Origin: Fratercula arctica
Taxonomy: Eukaryota; Chordata; Aves; Charadriiformes; Alcidae
Length of the DNA stretch: 64,000 bases
Assembly: GCA_947846985.1 (NCBI GenBank)
Contig: CANTUZ010000008.1
Coordinates: 27,671,352-27,735,351 of the forward strand
Direction of reading: 5' to 3'
The position numbers were made by a program, and so were the translations under genes. The number at the start of each line of letters is the position of its first letter. Position 1 is the stretch's first letter. Below, one piece after another: positions 1-13,500 of the stretch. Under the pieces are notes generated by a model. That model worked only from the letters and a program-made list of their open reading frames with translations, was not told the DNA's origin and made no database searches.

Positions 1-3000
1 ATATTATGAAGTGATTCTGGAGCTAGTTGTAAATTGAAGGTGCTTTTAAATAAACACCTCAGGAAGTTCATGCCCCTCTAAATATTTATATTATAAGAAA
101 AGTTTTGCCACAAAATATTTCTCATCTTCACACTTCTTCCTTAGAGCCATCTGAAATGTTCAGACTGTTTGCAAAACGGGTGCTGGAGAATAAGCAACGT
201 CAACCGCAGAAGGAGCTATGAAGTTTGTGGTGAAAGCCAGAATTAGAGACAATTCCAGAGATGAGCAACTTTACCACTTGCCATAGCATCTTTGCTCACA
301 GCTCATGGTTAAAACATGCTGCAAGCACAGTCTACAAAAGCGAAGGCCAGGGTCACTGGGTATGTGTTTCCAACAATTCAAACAGTGTGAGGACTACCTT
401 ATACCTCCTGGCTACTGCTCTGACTTCTTAGGCCTGCAAGAGACAGAATGTTTGCTAACATGAGGTCTCCTTGCACAGTCAAAATTTGGGTGGGGGGTGT
501 GTGTCTGTCTGTCTGTCTCAGATGCTTTTATACCTGACCCTGCACACCGCAAGTGAATGAGCAGAGGCTCATGGGCTGCATTTTTCATTGAGTTGGCTCC
601 TGGTTGGCTTTATTTGGTCTGCTCTTACGCTGAGCAGAGTTTTGGTTTCTTTGCTTGTTTCTGCTACCAGCAGTAGATGCTACGTTTCTGTAGAGTTAAA
701 TTAAATGCCAGGCTTAGGATGCCTCTTCAGAACAATTAATTGTGCTTAGAACGGCAAAGACAGCCTCCAGTATCATGCAAGTTCAACACAATTTTCCTGT
801 ACGTTCAGCTTGTGCTGAACCCCTCAGCTGAAACTAATACTTCTCGGGCACATTTTGCTGAGAAGCAAATCTGCCTTTTCCAATTCAAAGCCTTGTTTCC
901 CCTGCCCACCGCGTCGCCCCCGGCAGCTATCTGGCAGCCATGGCAGTCAGGCTCCAGCAGAAATCTCCTCACTGGTGGGGGAATAATTTACAAGAAGAAC
1001 CAAAAGCATCCATGCACATGGTTGCACCCTACAAAGATATTCGCAAAGGTGACTCACATTAATGCCCTTAAAAGAAAACAGGCACTCTGTAACTAACCAA
1101 AACGTAGGATATTTTCTAGCATTAGCCTAACCCTGTGGTGATAACGATAAACGATGCTCTGTTTTTTTAATCAAGGGACAATATTCTTGTTGGCTGATTG
1201 AAGTGTTTTTATTGGAAATAGTTTCCAATAATAACCTGTCTTGTTAGTACTGTAAATTCTGCCGGCTAAAATCCTTTGTTTCTCATTAAATTAACTAATT
1301 ACTGTCTCACTGGATCGATGGATTTAGGAGCAACTGACACAATCTCCCTAGGAAAGGAAAGCTGCCAAATTTCATCACTTCGCTTAGGATCTGTGCGCTG
1401 GCAGAAATTTATCACCATGTAATTGATGTTTTTAGTTGGTTGATTGCCACATCAAAAAGGGGCAAAGATATAAGTTTTAAGCTAAACAAACAAACAAAAA
1501 AAAAGGCACCAGACGAACTGCACGTGCTGTCTACTAAATTAAGGGTGTTTTTTAAAACATATGAAAAAAATAGCTTCCAGAGGAAAAAAAAACTTGTAAA
1601 AATCTGCCCATTGTTGCAGGGCAGAGGATGTTCAGCATGTTCAGAAGCGGCATCCAGCTGGCCAGGAGCCTGCAAAGCAGGAAAAGCTCCGGGTCCGTGC
1701 CCAGGAGCTGCGAGGGCTGCTCAGTGTGCCCCAGCACGTCCCCCCCAGGCTCCCCACTTGGGCTGGGGAGCGGGTATTTGTACCCTTGAAACTTGCCTGA
1801 GGAATGCGTCTGCTTTGCACAAACAGGCAGTCAGATGTGTGAGGATCGAATTCACCACAGCAGTTTACCTGACCCTCTGAATCTTCAGCCCCGTGCCTAT
1901 TGTTTGTGACTCCATTAAACCCCCACTTATTTTTTTTTTTGCCTAGCTCTGCAACAGAATATTTAGGGTCCTGTTCTATGTGAGAAATAAAAAAAAAAAT
2001 CACAGGATTAGAGAGCCAATTAATCTCTAAAACAGTTGATCCATAAGGTAGGAGGACTAAATTTTAGAAGGTTAATGGTGCAAAGAAGCAATGCCATTCC
2101 TCAGCTGCAAGCACTGCACTATATCCTACTCCCAGCTTAGTTATCCAAGTGGTTTTATTATGTTTGCTGAGCTTTAATTTATAAAAGTTTTAACATACTC
2201 TTAGTTATTTTTAATTTTTAACTAAGAAACCCTGGCAAATCTCTTTCAATATAATTAGAATTTTCCCTTTATTTTGCTATTTAGTCATTATTTTCTTATT
2301 TCCGCTTTATTTTCTGGGGGATAAATCCTCTTATTCATTTGTTTCAATGAAGCTGGAATAAAGGTCATTTAAATTGATTCACCTTTCTTATCTCCCTTGT
2401 GTTTATTCTATAATCCTACCTTCCATTGTGTCGAGGAGAATAGCTTTCTTTTCTCCGCTTATTTCTGCTAGAAGAAAAATGGTAACCTTTTATTTAATAA
2501 ATCTGGGAAAGCTGTGCTCCAAATCCATATTATCACTAGCTTGGGGAAACAAATTATTTCAGAAACTTAAAAAAAGAAAACATACAGCACTTTTTGTAGT
2601 TTGCTGTTAGATGGCCTGAACTTACTGCCTCAAGCCCCTTAAATGAAGGAGGGGAATACTTCAGCATAATTTACAAAAGCAAACGCACACACACAAACTC
2701 AGGCAGCCAAATATACGAGCCATTTTCAATTGCGAAGCCCTGTGGAGGTGCAGAGCACCAGCGATCTCAGTGATGCTGGGTGCTGGGGCACGCACCCATC
2801 CAGTCTTCTCCCGCTATTCTCAGATATTTCCATGTTTAGGAAAACTGTCCAAACTCACCAACTTGTCTCATACAGGTCAGCTTCTGGAGCAATACCTGGG
2901 AATATTTCTGTTCTTAATGCCTAACCTGAAATACATACTATCTACCTCTTCATGCACTTTTTAGCCTTTTAAAATGCAACTCTATACTTCTGAAAAGCAC

Positions 3001-4080
3001 CGACTGGAACAGAGCAAGTTTATACACTCTCTAAAAGATTTGATATGAAAATAATAGTGAGTGACTACCCAGATTACCTGAGTGTATGCTTTTATTTTCT
3101 GTTTATTGTCAGTTGACAAGAGTGTCTTTAAGCTCCTGCACCACTTTCTGGGCACTTTCTTGTTCTGCTTCAGAGAGAAGATTATTTTTTTTCCCTGACC
3201 AGATGTCATTCTGTGATGTAGGACAGATTTTATATGAAGAAAAAAAATGGTATTTTTCTAATACTGGAATGTTTAAGGAAGCAAGAGGAGGAAATGTGGG
3301 ATTGAGCCATATGATTAGGAAAATAAAAACAACCCAAACCAATCTGTTAACCATATGTTCACACACATATAAGGGTGTATGTTCCTCATTTTAAGCATCT
3401 AAACCAGTATTGCTTTTTATTTTGTTGCCAAGGTTACTGAATTTTTAATAGTCTCTAGAGGGTGGTGGTTTTAACTCACTGAATGGCATCATTGTTTAAT
3501 ATTAAGAATATTCTGATAAAAGCCATCTCAGCTGTGGAAAATCACTTCTTCCTATAAAAAACCCTGAAAACTAAGTGGCCATTTTAAAACCACTAGAAAG
3601 AGAAGTCCGTTTTCTGGCTACAAATTGCTGCCAAAAAAAAAAACAACAAAAAACCAGCAGGAATGAGCAGTGATGTAAAATCCCTCCCTGCACCACACTG
3701 AGGTGGGGCCAGCTGGACCCAAAGGAGCTGCGGGGTGTGCACTGAGGGTGGCTCTGGGTTTGGCAGCCCAAAGTTTGCCAGGGCGAGCGTAGGGTTTGAA
3801 GCATGGACACGGCTCCACAGCGCTGCTGCGAGACCTCCAAATGCGCTTCCGTTAAACCTGCAGTGAGCCAGCCAACGGCAAGGACGGGCAGGGAGGCCAA
3901 GAGGGGCTGTGTCAGAAGCAGTCACTTGGCACAGAGTCAAGAGCAGGGAAGGTGATGTTCAGAGAGGAGAAGAAACAACTTTTCAGACCAGTATCATGGG
4001 CAGCATACGGAGAAGTGCAGGGAAGGTACAGAAGTCATCTCCAGGATCATAGCAGTGATAAGGATGCAACAAAATCTTAC
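1..4080. other. Intergenic or intronic stretch, no supported gene
   Basis: AT-rich single-copy-looking sequence. Visible structure is limited to a short GTCT microsatellite near 503-518, an AAAC/poly(A) tract near 1487-1504, short poly(T) and poly(A) runs, and a GC-richer patch near 1640-1780. Short open frames occur on both strands, but none has convincing splice sites at both ends or a recognisable protein motif. I see no promoter, RNA gene or mobile element here. Confidence 0.6.
503..518. repeat. (GTCT)n microsatellite
   Basis: Four consecutive GTCT units follow a GT-rich run (about 491-502). A simple tetranucleotide repeat of the kind expected in vertebrate non-coding DNA. Confidence 0.85.
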
Positions 4081-4510
4081 CTTGTAATCATGGAAATAAA
4101 AAGTGGAGGAGCCTGACTGCAGGACAGAGACAGCCAATCCCAAAAAACACTGAAGATAAAAGCTGACGCTAAAGAAAGGGAAAACATTCAGGACTTGATT
4201 CCCCCCCGCGCATCCCAAAATGAGAGGTGGGTACCAAAAGGAGGCAAGATTCCTCCAGAAGGTCCTAGAAACGCAGTGGGAGTAAGACCTTTGGCGAGAC
4301 CCTAGCAGCCCCAGACTGTGCACAAGGGACATGGTGCCACTTTTGAGATTTTCCTCTTTTCGCTTCCTTCTGTAGTCACCTGAAGAAACTGCATCATGGC
4401 ACCAGCCTTTCACATTAGCATTGCATTTTCCTGTTATGAGGGGATAAATACATAGGAATGGGTGAAAATGGCCTTTTTCTCCAAGCCATGGACTGCAATC
4501 AAGGTCACAC
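4081..4510 (-). other. Candidate long exon or chance open frame, unknown product
   Basis: On the minus strand a pyrimidine-rich stretch ending in CAG at the 4510/4511 border makes a strong 3' splice site, and CAAG followed by GTAAGATT at 4081/4080 makes a strong 5' splice site. The 430 bases between them stay open in one frame for about 143 codons, beginning with one base of a split codon and ending on a codon boundary. The translation is rich in Ser, Phe, Cys and Leu, has a hydrophobic stretch toward its end, and contains no motif I recognise. The inferred exon is far longer than a typical internal exon. It could be a non-coding RNA exon or chance. I do not claim a protein-coding gene. Confidence 0.25.
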
Positions 4511-7500
4511 CTGTGGAACATGAAGGAGAAAAGGAGATGAAGTCAGCGAGCAAAGACAAGAGAGAAAGAGGGGTAGACGCATCTGGGGGATAGGGATGCT
4601 TCACTTCATCTTGCTATGTTATTCTTTACTGCTCATACACGCATAAGCTCTTGAATCTAACAAATCAAACTAATGCTCTGGCAAAATACAGTTTATAAGA
4701 AAGTAATATCCAGTCCATGGTATAGAAATACGTTGGTTATGTATTATATTTACCACCACCCACTCATCCAAACATATGCATTTATATACATTGAAATACA
4801 GTGTCATTGATATTTGAATTAAATGCTTGATTTGGGAAATATCAACAAATACACATATTTGAATGCTAGAAAATTTTAGCTAGCATCTATTAGCCTTTAA
4901 GAAATCTGCATATAATTTTATTGTCATGAAAATATAAATCACTTGAAAAATAGTTTTACACTGTACTAAGAGTACAAATAGATTGCTGCGAGGCAGGGTA
5001 TTTAAAGGTGGCTGGGATTGCCAGGTATCCGAGATGTAGCTTACAGGAGGGGTGCCCTAATGTTGCATTTGTATGTTTGTGCATCCAGGACCAGTGGACA
5101 GGTTTGGGATAATGCCAGGACATGCAGAGCTCCTTCGAGCTCAGGTGGGCTGAGGGAGACTCCAGGAGCTTCCGCTAAATTCTCCATTCTGTGTCAAATT
5201 TTTACCCAAATCTGGCCCGGGGATTAATTTCTTTTACACCAAAGGTTTTTTTGCTGTCATCAAGTCTATCGTCAAGATCTTGAGTCTCTCCAGCTGTAGC
5301 AGAACAAATCTGATCCTTGCAGTGTTGTTCCAGCCTACTCTTCGCTGAAATTTGGAGACCGCTGTTTTATCTGTGACATTCAGTCCACTGCCCTTGCTCA
5401 CTCCATGCAGCACCGTGCAGCGCTCCTCTCGCATCTGAAAAATACATTATGCAGCACCCCACCAGAGCACTCTCAAGGCAAAACAGCATTTTAAAATCTG
5501 TAGGAAGATAGACTCAAGTAAGTTAGAAACCTCTTTTCCCCCTGGTAGCCCAATAACGTAAGTGAAAACTTTTTTGGTTTCATTAGGTTTCAGAAAATTG
5601 CTTTCTTCTAACTACCTCAGTGTTCAGTTCTGCAATGCTCTTCTGTGAGTTTGGCTGTTAAGCGTTGAGTGCCACTGCTCAAAACTGGAGCCACACTACT
5701 GGGTGCTGCTATAATGATCTTCCTCATGCATATGTATTGATGGATAAGTAAAGCAGAATAAAAGATTAGAAACTTTTAACACTAAAAACTCTCCAGAGCT
5801 TCAGCCCTGGAGTTTGGAAAGGTATTCTGCTTGTTCAGGAGTAGAGCACTGAGTGAGCTGGGGGATCTTTGTGGTCTATTGTTGTGGTTTCTTGGTCTCT
5901 AACAAAAAAAAAAAAAAAAAGAATAGAAGACCCATTTATTGTGCTGTTAAATATTTTCCATTCTAAAAGCAGTAATGCAAAATGTATTAAGAGTTTTGTA
6001 TAAAATGAAAAAAATTAAACATCAAGGAGTGGTGGACTAATTACCAAGAAAAATCTGGTTCCAGAAGGCACCTGGGTATTAAGGAGTTTGAATTCATTTC
6101 AAAATTAGATCAAATTTAATTCTGCACAGAATGGATAGCATTTGATATAATCATAATGAACATTACCATATACTGTGCAGTGAGGGAACTCAGCTGAGCT
6201 TGCCAAAATTCATTCCTGAAATCACTGCCAGCACAAAAAAAAATAGCTTCCCCCGCAGGCACAATATTGAGGAGTTTTAAAAATACTTCAGAGTGATGTT
6301 AGAGTTATGTTTCAAAAGTACCTACTTAAGTTTTGGAAGCTGCACTGTGCTACTCATTCCCTGGACCAGAGTCCTTTCCAGAATCTCTGATGCTACGTCT
6401 TAGCATGGTCATTCAGTGACCATCTGTCACTTATCTCCATTGGCTCCACATGTCCTCTGCTCTTATTATCATTAATTTTATATTTTTTTCTCAAAAGGAG
6501 AACCATAAACTAAATGCAGCAATCATTACATTCAGGTCAGGGGAAAAAAAAAAAGCCCTTTGTTGCTGTAAATTGTTTATGTGTTTCTAAAGTGTTGGTT
6601 AGGAGCAGCCAACAAAAGGAGAAATCATTTTATAGGAGCCCTTTCGCACTGGGATCATTAAGCTCATGTCCACAGCTTCATTACCAGCCTTTCTCTTCAG
6701 AGAGGTAAAAGCCATCTGCAAAAATTTCCATGCTAAGTTTTAGTGTCACAGGGAATTGTTGTCTTTGCTGCCTCAAGTTCCTTGACCTTTTTGAGCTCCA
6801 TTTGACTGTCTTGTGTTTCTCACAAAACCTGCAAATTTCCCCTAAAAAACACATTGCCAGCAAGTCAGCTGCTCTTTTCTCCCTTTCAAGGCTGTCTTAC
6901 TCCCCACACACAGCTCACATCCCAGGGCTGTTCTTGGGCTCCTAGTCCCATCCCAGGGCTCCCTGGTGCCACCCTGGGAAGCACACCCAAGCCCTGGCCC
7001 TGGGCTCTACGGATGGCCCTGCCCTGCGTGGCCTGACACCTGCAGTGGGTGGATCAGGAAACAATCTGTTTGTGATGCAAATTCTTTCCTCTATTCCAAC
7101 CAAATACAAACTTCATAACACCACAATATTAATTATGGAGCCCCAGAATTTTCATCAACTATTTTGACTAAAAGTGATCTTAAATGATGTTAAAGATCAT
7201 CTTAAAGGGATTTTAAAGATGCTACACACAATGTTGCAACACCTAAGATCCTTAAAACTGAGATTTGTACCTCGCTTCCCCTGCACATTGAAGAGCGAGG
7301 AATCTGTTGTTACACACAGATCTGTAACATCCAGTACCCTGCGCAGACACTTGCATTTGGAAAGCAACACCAAGCGCAGCCATGCAACAGAAACAGCTAT
7401 CTTATTCAGGAAATATTCTCCTAGGACATTGGCTTTTAATTTTTCACCTTTTGTGTGCTAATGGAAGTAGTATTTCCAAGCACTTTTAGACTGCCCTGGA

Positions 7501-10500
7501 AAATCCCAACTTCCTTTTGCCTTTGCAAAGACATCTTCCTAAAGCTGGAGGATCTCTGGATAACGTATGCAGAAGCTAGACACATCTACAGAATCCAGCC
7601 ATTTTTTTCTCCTCCTTAGAAGTCACAGAACCATTAGTATTGTGATCCTACCAGGTTTAGAGGAAGGCTGTATCTTCTGATGGTTATAGACTAACACTTA
7701 ACAGACTGCAAAATACCCGATTAGTATCCTGTCTGAAGTACTACCTTTCAATCTATCATTTTTCTAAGATAACAGAAGAATGACCTCTTGGTTGACATGG
7801 ACTCACTTATGGGATGCTAGTTTAACTTGGATAAAGTCTTACTAGTAGTAGTTAGAAGAGCTCAAAAGTGCATCTTTTGTGAAGAATGCCTCTTTTTCTC
7901 TACTATTCCTGAATGTCGTGGTATATAACTGCAAAAGTAGACTTGGAGGATATAATCCTATCAATCACAGCAACACAAAAAAAAAATGCTCTCTAGCAAT
8001 GCCTTTTACAATATTTATGGTTTTCCAAGTTATTAGTTTCTGTATTGCTCACTGATCTGCTTGGAAGGTCTTGCCACTGCACAGGGCCACAATGCACTTG
8101 AGGACAAAATGGGACCTGAAGTTTCTTTTTCAAAAGTCAGAGCGTCTATCTTACTGAAAGTTCTTTCCTCTGTCTGTCTTCCAGGTTGTTCTTTAGCCTT
8201 GCTTTCTCATATTTTCAGATACCATCTATTTACTCTGATTAGCAAGAGGTACTGATATTTTGCTGGGTTTTCTTCCCTTCACCAATGGCTTAAAACCCAA
8301 GAGAGAGTTAACTTTGTCCCACCAGCTGTGACCCTGGGAAACAGAACCTTCCTCAGCCCATTTCTGTGACTTTTCCCCATTTTGTTCAAGGCTCAGGTCA
8401 TCTGCAATAACCTTTGTGTCAAGTGAGTCAGTAGTTACAGGATTTCCTTAATTCTTCACCTAAACTCTTGAAATCCCAGACAGCTGCTGTCAGGACTGCT
8501 TGGGTGGTGACTCCTCAGAGGAAGTTTTGGGTTTTTTTTAAGAAAAATTATGTGCACAGGTTTACAATTGTGAAGTGATGTGGTAATGGAAGTCTTTATT
8601 GGCTTTTTATTGGTAGCACTTTGAAATGTTTTGCTTGAAACACACTTTCAAAGTGTTTTCCTTTCTTTGCATTTATCTCTGCTCTGCCAGCTTTAAAATG
8701 TTCTCTCAAAGGCTTCTGGGAATTATAGCTTAGTGTGGGATTTTTTTCCCCAAGTAAAGGATTGTGCTAAGAATGCTATTTGCTTTCCAAAATTAGAATG
8801 TGTTGAATTCCTAATTACAGCAATTGGTCTAGCACCTTGTCACAAGAGTACAAGCGAAAAACAACCTTGTGTGAGGCTGCACTTGTACCTACGCAGTCAA
8901 AACCCCACTTGGAGAGAAAAGTTGTTCAGTCAACATCGTCTTGCCCAAGCAGTTCTGGGTGGAGTAAGTGATAGGGAACATGTTTATGTGTCAAACTAAT
9001 CTGGAGGGCAGCTTTTCGCATGAAAAAGCACCTCAACTTCTAATCTACATGGATTTCAGAGCACATGTACTTTTACTTGATCATTTTCTATTAAGATTAA
9101 TTTCTTGGGGAGCACAAAGCACAGGCACAAAGTCTCAGTAAGAATCCTTAATTTGGAAAGTTTCTGATTAAAAAACAGCAAAATGTGTTGAGGTGTCCAA
9201 TTCCCACAAAAAAACAGTTAGCTGCATGGCTAGCAGTTTGAGACCAGAGTTCTTTCAAGGATTGTTAGAGTCTGTGGGACTAAGAAACTACTTATAAATA
9301 TAAACGTCATATGTGTCGACTATGTACATATGTCAAATACAAATTTCTATTCAATTAAGCAAGCAATAATCAAGAATACCCATACAGACCTGCTGAGCCT
9401 GATACCAAATCTAAGAGTGTAAACTTCTATATGACTATATTTTTTACATCAGAATGATTTTAAGGATTTTTGTCTTTGAATTTCATTCAGTAAGAAAATA
9501 ATTTGATTTTTGCCTTCAAGAGTTATGGTGCATCTTTGCAGAATGCACATTGTTCTAAGCACAGCAATTAGGAAGGATTTTCAGGATATGTTGCTATTGT
9601 ACATTATTTCCTTAAAGTAAGGTCTTCTAGCTGTGCTTATTTTGCTGCTGTTTTCTTTGGTAATCCTATCATCATTTTTCCTTTATATAAATATCTGGCT
9701 AATGCCACTCCTAGCAGTGAAAGCAAGTCCTAATTCATAGCTTACACAAATGAAGTGTACTCTGGTTTGTAATTTGATATTTATATTTAAAACATATTCA
9801 GTGTACTTAATGCCAGTAAGAGTAGTTTGGGGAAATACAAAACCTAATTTATTGATAGATAATACACTTCACTATCTCTTCTTCAATATGTTGCATAGTC
9901 TCAGGGCCTGATCCTGATCTCATTTGCACTAATTTAATGTTGGTTAAGACCAACTGACAGGAGTGAAATTATTTTTCATTTACTAGAGAGTACGTGACAC
10001 CAGAGATTAATTTATATATATCTTGTCTTTACATTTCCTAATACAGGGTAATGATGCTAAGCACCTGCTCAAAAAATGATTGCTCGTTCTGATGATTTCC
10101 ATTATATTAAAATATCACCTGGGAAAAAAAGCCATTGTTTTCTTTTAATAAGCAAGCTTAGAAACCAAATGTCTGTTAAAGTGTGCCTTTAATCTTTGTT
10201 ACATAACCACATGAGATTATGAAAATCAAGTTTCTATCTACCAGGATGCACAGAGTTTACCAGGAATGGTAAACCAATTGGGTTGCAGTGACCAGCCCTT
10301 TCCCCTTTCCAGTGACACTTTCTTAAGATCTCATTCATTCTCACGCAATGATGAGGCAGACTGAAAATGGAGAATGTCAATCCATGCACCTCCTTAGATT
10401 AGATAATAAATCCAATATTCAAATTTTTTAAAATTTACCACCACCAGAGAGGAAGCGTAAGTTAAAACACAGACAACAGACCCTACACTGTTTATCACAA

Positions 10501-13500
10501 CAATTCTCTAACATGTGCTCTGGAAACCATCTATGGATCTTTACACTTGATCCTGCTATTATTCTGTAAGACCGGAAGGACAATATAAATAATTCAGTTT
10601 GTGTGCAGTATATATTTGTAGTAATACTTTTCTTGACCTTCATGATTTGGGTTTTTTTAATACAGAAAACATACACATTTTCAAAGTGGCAAACACTAGA
10701 ATTATGTAGGAAAAAAGAAAATGAAGAATAATGAAGTAATAACAGCAGGTTTGGCACATTACTCAACGATTCAATATGGGCATGACTTGCCTCATTGTGT
10801 AGTTTATATATAGCTTCATTATGAGCAAAAGTACAAATTACTGTAGAATTATTTTCTGGAAGACCTGTTTTATGCATCATCTACTTTCCTGGCACCTTAC
10901 AACCATGTTTAACCTGTATAAAATTAGCTATATTTATAGGTGATATCTAAATGAGCTGAACATGATTTTTTTTTTCCTCCAGCCTATTTCCTAAATCAGA
11001 TACACTAGCTAAACTCAGAACAGAAGAAATCTGGCAAATTTCAGCTTTGGCAAGACCTCTACAGCCAGCTCAGTTTCTCTCTTGTAGTAACATAAGGCAG
11101 CTCACCCACAGAAATTTCCTTTGGCCTTCTCCTTGAAAATTGAACCCTATGGATCAGCTGGGATGTAGTCCATCTCTCAGACAGAAAGGATTTTGTATGA
11201 AAGTGTACTATAAGGACAAAGAGCTTTTACTTATAAAAATGAAAGGGTAGGTAATTTCTAAGGTATTTTACCTCCACTGGAACTACTTTTTCCATATAAT
11301 GGAAAAGATGAATGATAATAATCAAACAAGTAATGTTATTGTAAAGTGGAAAGGGGTAGGGGGGTGTGGGAAGGGGAGTTTTATGCTGTTATCAGTTGTC
11401 AAAGTCCATGTGTATTTGTCTTCTAGAATTATGCTTTCGGGTGGTAGCTAACCATCCCACTGCTCAGCAATTGCTCTTCGGCTTATTTATCAGAATTATT
11501 GTGTTATTGCCAGCATTTGAAGAGTTTTGTGTAAGACGAATTCACATACAATTCACTTTCAGTTATCTGTCTACTAGTTGGCATTTCTTAATACCACAGA
11601 CTTGCTCCTTCAGGACAAATATGGAATAAAATCTATTTTACCTATATTGAATAACGTCAAACTTCAACCAATACACAATCCAAGGATGTGGCTCCCCAAG
11701 GTTCACCTTAATGTTCAATTCATTTCAAGATAAATAATTCATTCACTGAGTATTCATATATACTTAGAACATGACACATGGGGTAAACAAAGTTTTCAAT
11801 TAGAGGTCATTACAGTTGTATATGGTTGTTATATGATATAATCTTCTAGAAAAAAAACACAACTCAAACCTATGCTTTTCTCTCAAGTCTGCTTTGTTAA
11901 AGAGAATATGCATATAGAGTGCTTATTAAAAAATAAATTTAAAAGAGGGGGGGAGGAAAGGATGAGAAAAACATCTCAGAATTGTGGAAAATGATGTGAA
12001 GCTTTGAATGTAACCTTTCCCAATGAAGTTAGCATAGGAAGTCCCAGCAAAAAGATATGGTTTAAAGTCTACTTTGTGATAAAGACGTGGCAACCTCTCA
12101 GGAGATGGCTGCCTCACTGATAAAAGGAAAGGTTCACTGGCTGCCCGTGCCTCACAGATTACAGCCCTTCGCCTGAAGTGCTTCCCCCACTGACCTCTCC
12201 CATAGACCCCTATTGATAGCACCGCAGACTGAGAAAGCCATGCTTCACTATCTGAGATAAGAAAAGATGATAATTCATTACCATATAATGACCTTCCAGA
12301 GTGGGAGCTCATCTCAACAGTATATTAAAGCAATCCATTCAGGTATAACAGAATAAATAGGCCAAACTATATCAAAAATCCCTGAGCCATACACTATTTA
12401 TTGTCAACTGAAAGATAAGCTTCACAGAAGAAGCTACTGTATATTTTCCTTCTGGTATAAAACTATTTTCAAATCTTCAAAGATATATTTCAGAACTCTG
12501 GCAAAGCCACCTGTCAGTCTAAGGTCCATGGGAAGAATGGGCTTCTAGTTCAAAGCTTTGAACACTGTGACTGGCATTAGTTTGCAGCTTAACATTTCAG
12601 AATTTCTTAAATTAAACTTGATATATATTTTTTTTTATATATATATATTAGTATACCGTCATGGTGAGAGGACTTGGTGAAATCAGACTTAAGAAAATTG
12701 GGCAACATATACCCAAGCAATGACTAAACAATCATCTGCCCTATTTACAAACGTGGTTCAAAACACAGTTTTTGGCCATATTCTCCCTTGCTGTTACCAC
12801 CTTGGAACAGCAGTAGTTAAATTTAGGACCTGAAGCTATAGTTACAGATTAGAAATTAATCAGAGACAAATAGGCATGTATTAATAGAATTCCAAATACT
12901 TAAAAAATAATTTTAAAAGATTGTGATGTTTCCTGGAATAATAGCAGGAACAAATTGTACGCCAGCACTAGTGGTTGTCCCTTCTCACTTGCATGCAGCT
13001 CTATACAAGCCAGCCTTCAGCTTAGTTCAGAAAAACGGCGTACCTGCAAAACAGTACATGGGACTATCCCGTGTTGCTTTAGAGAACTTCTTCAGCTGAG
13101 CCTGCCACTGGAGGTGAGAAAGAAAAAGAATTTTAAAAAAGCTTTTGGCTATCAAATCACTATAAAGAGACTGAAGATCATAATTTTAATTTTTTTCTGA
13201 AACAAAACAGAGCTTTCTCTCTCATTATTTTTTTTTTTTTTTTAAATAATTCTACAGGTCTTCTAAAATGTCTTCATACTCTAAGCTCTAAGTGACTGGG
13301 TGGCACAGAGAAAAACAAGTTGGTAAGATTCAGAAATGTGCAGGAATGAATGTCGAAATCCATACTTGTTACAGCTTGTATTTTGGGAGACATCCTGCAA
13401 TTTGCCCATATTGTGTTTGAATGAATAGTCTTAAGATATAGAGTCAATTTTAGGAATTTATAGTAGAAAGCTTTCTTCATACAAATTACCAACGCTTTTA

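Noticed and set aside
8733..8966. Plus-strand open segment ending at a GTAAGTG donor
   Set aside because: Donor is strong but the translation is unconvincing and no partner exon in phase was found nearby.
10428..10880. 150-codon minus-strand open frame
   Set aside because: Low-complexity Ser/Phe/Leu translation, no good upstream splice acceptor, no motif.
10950..11000. Acceptor-like poly(T)-CCTCCAG on the plus strand
   Set aside because: No open frame with a donor follows.
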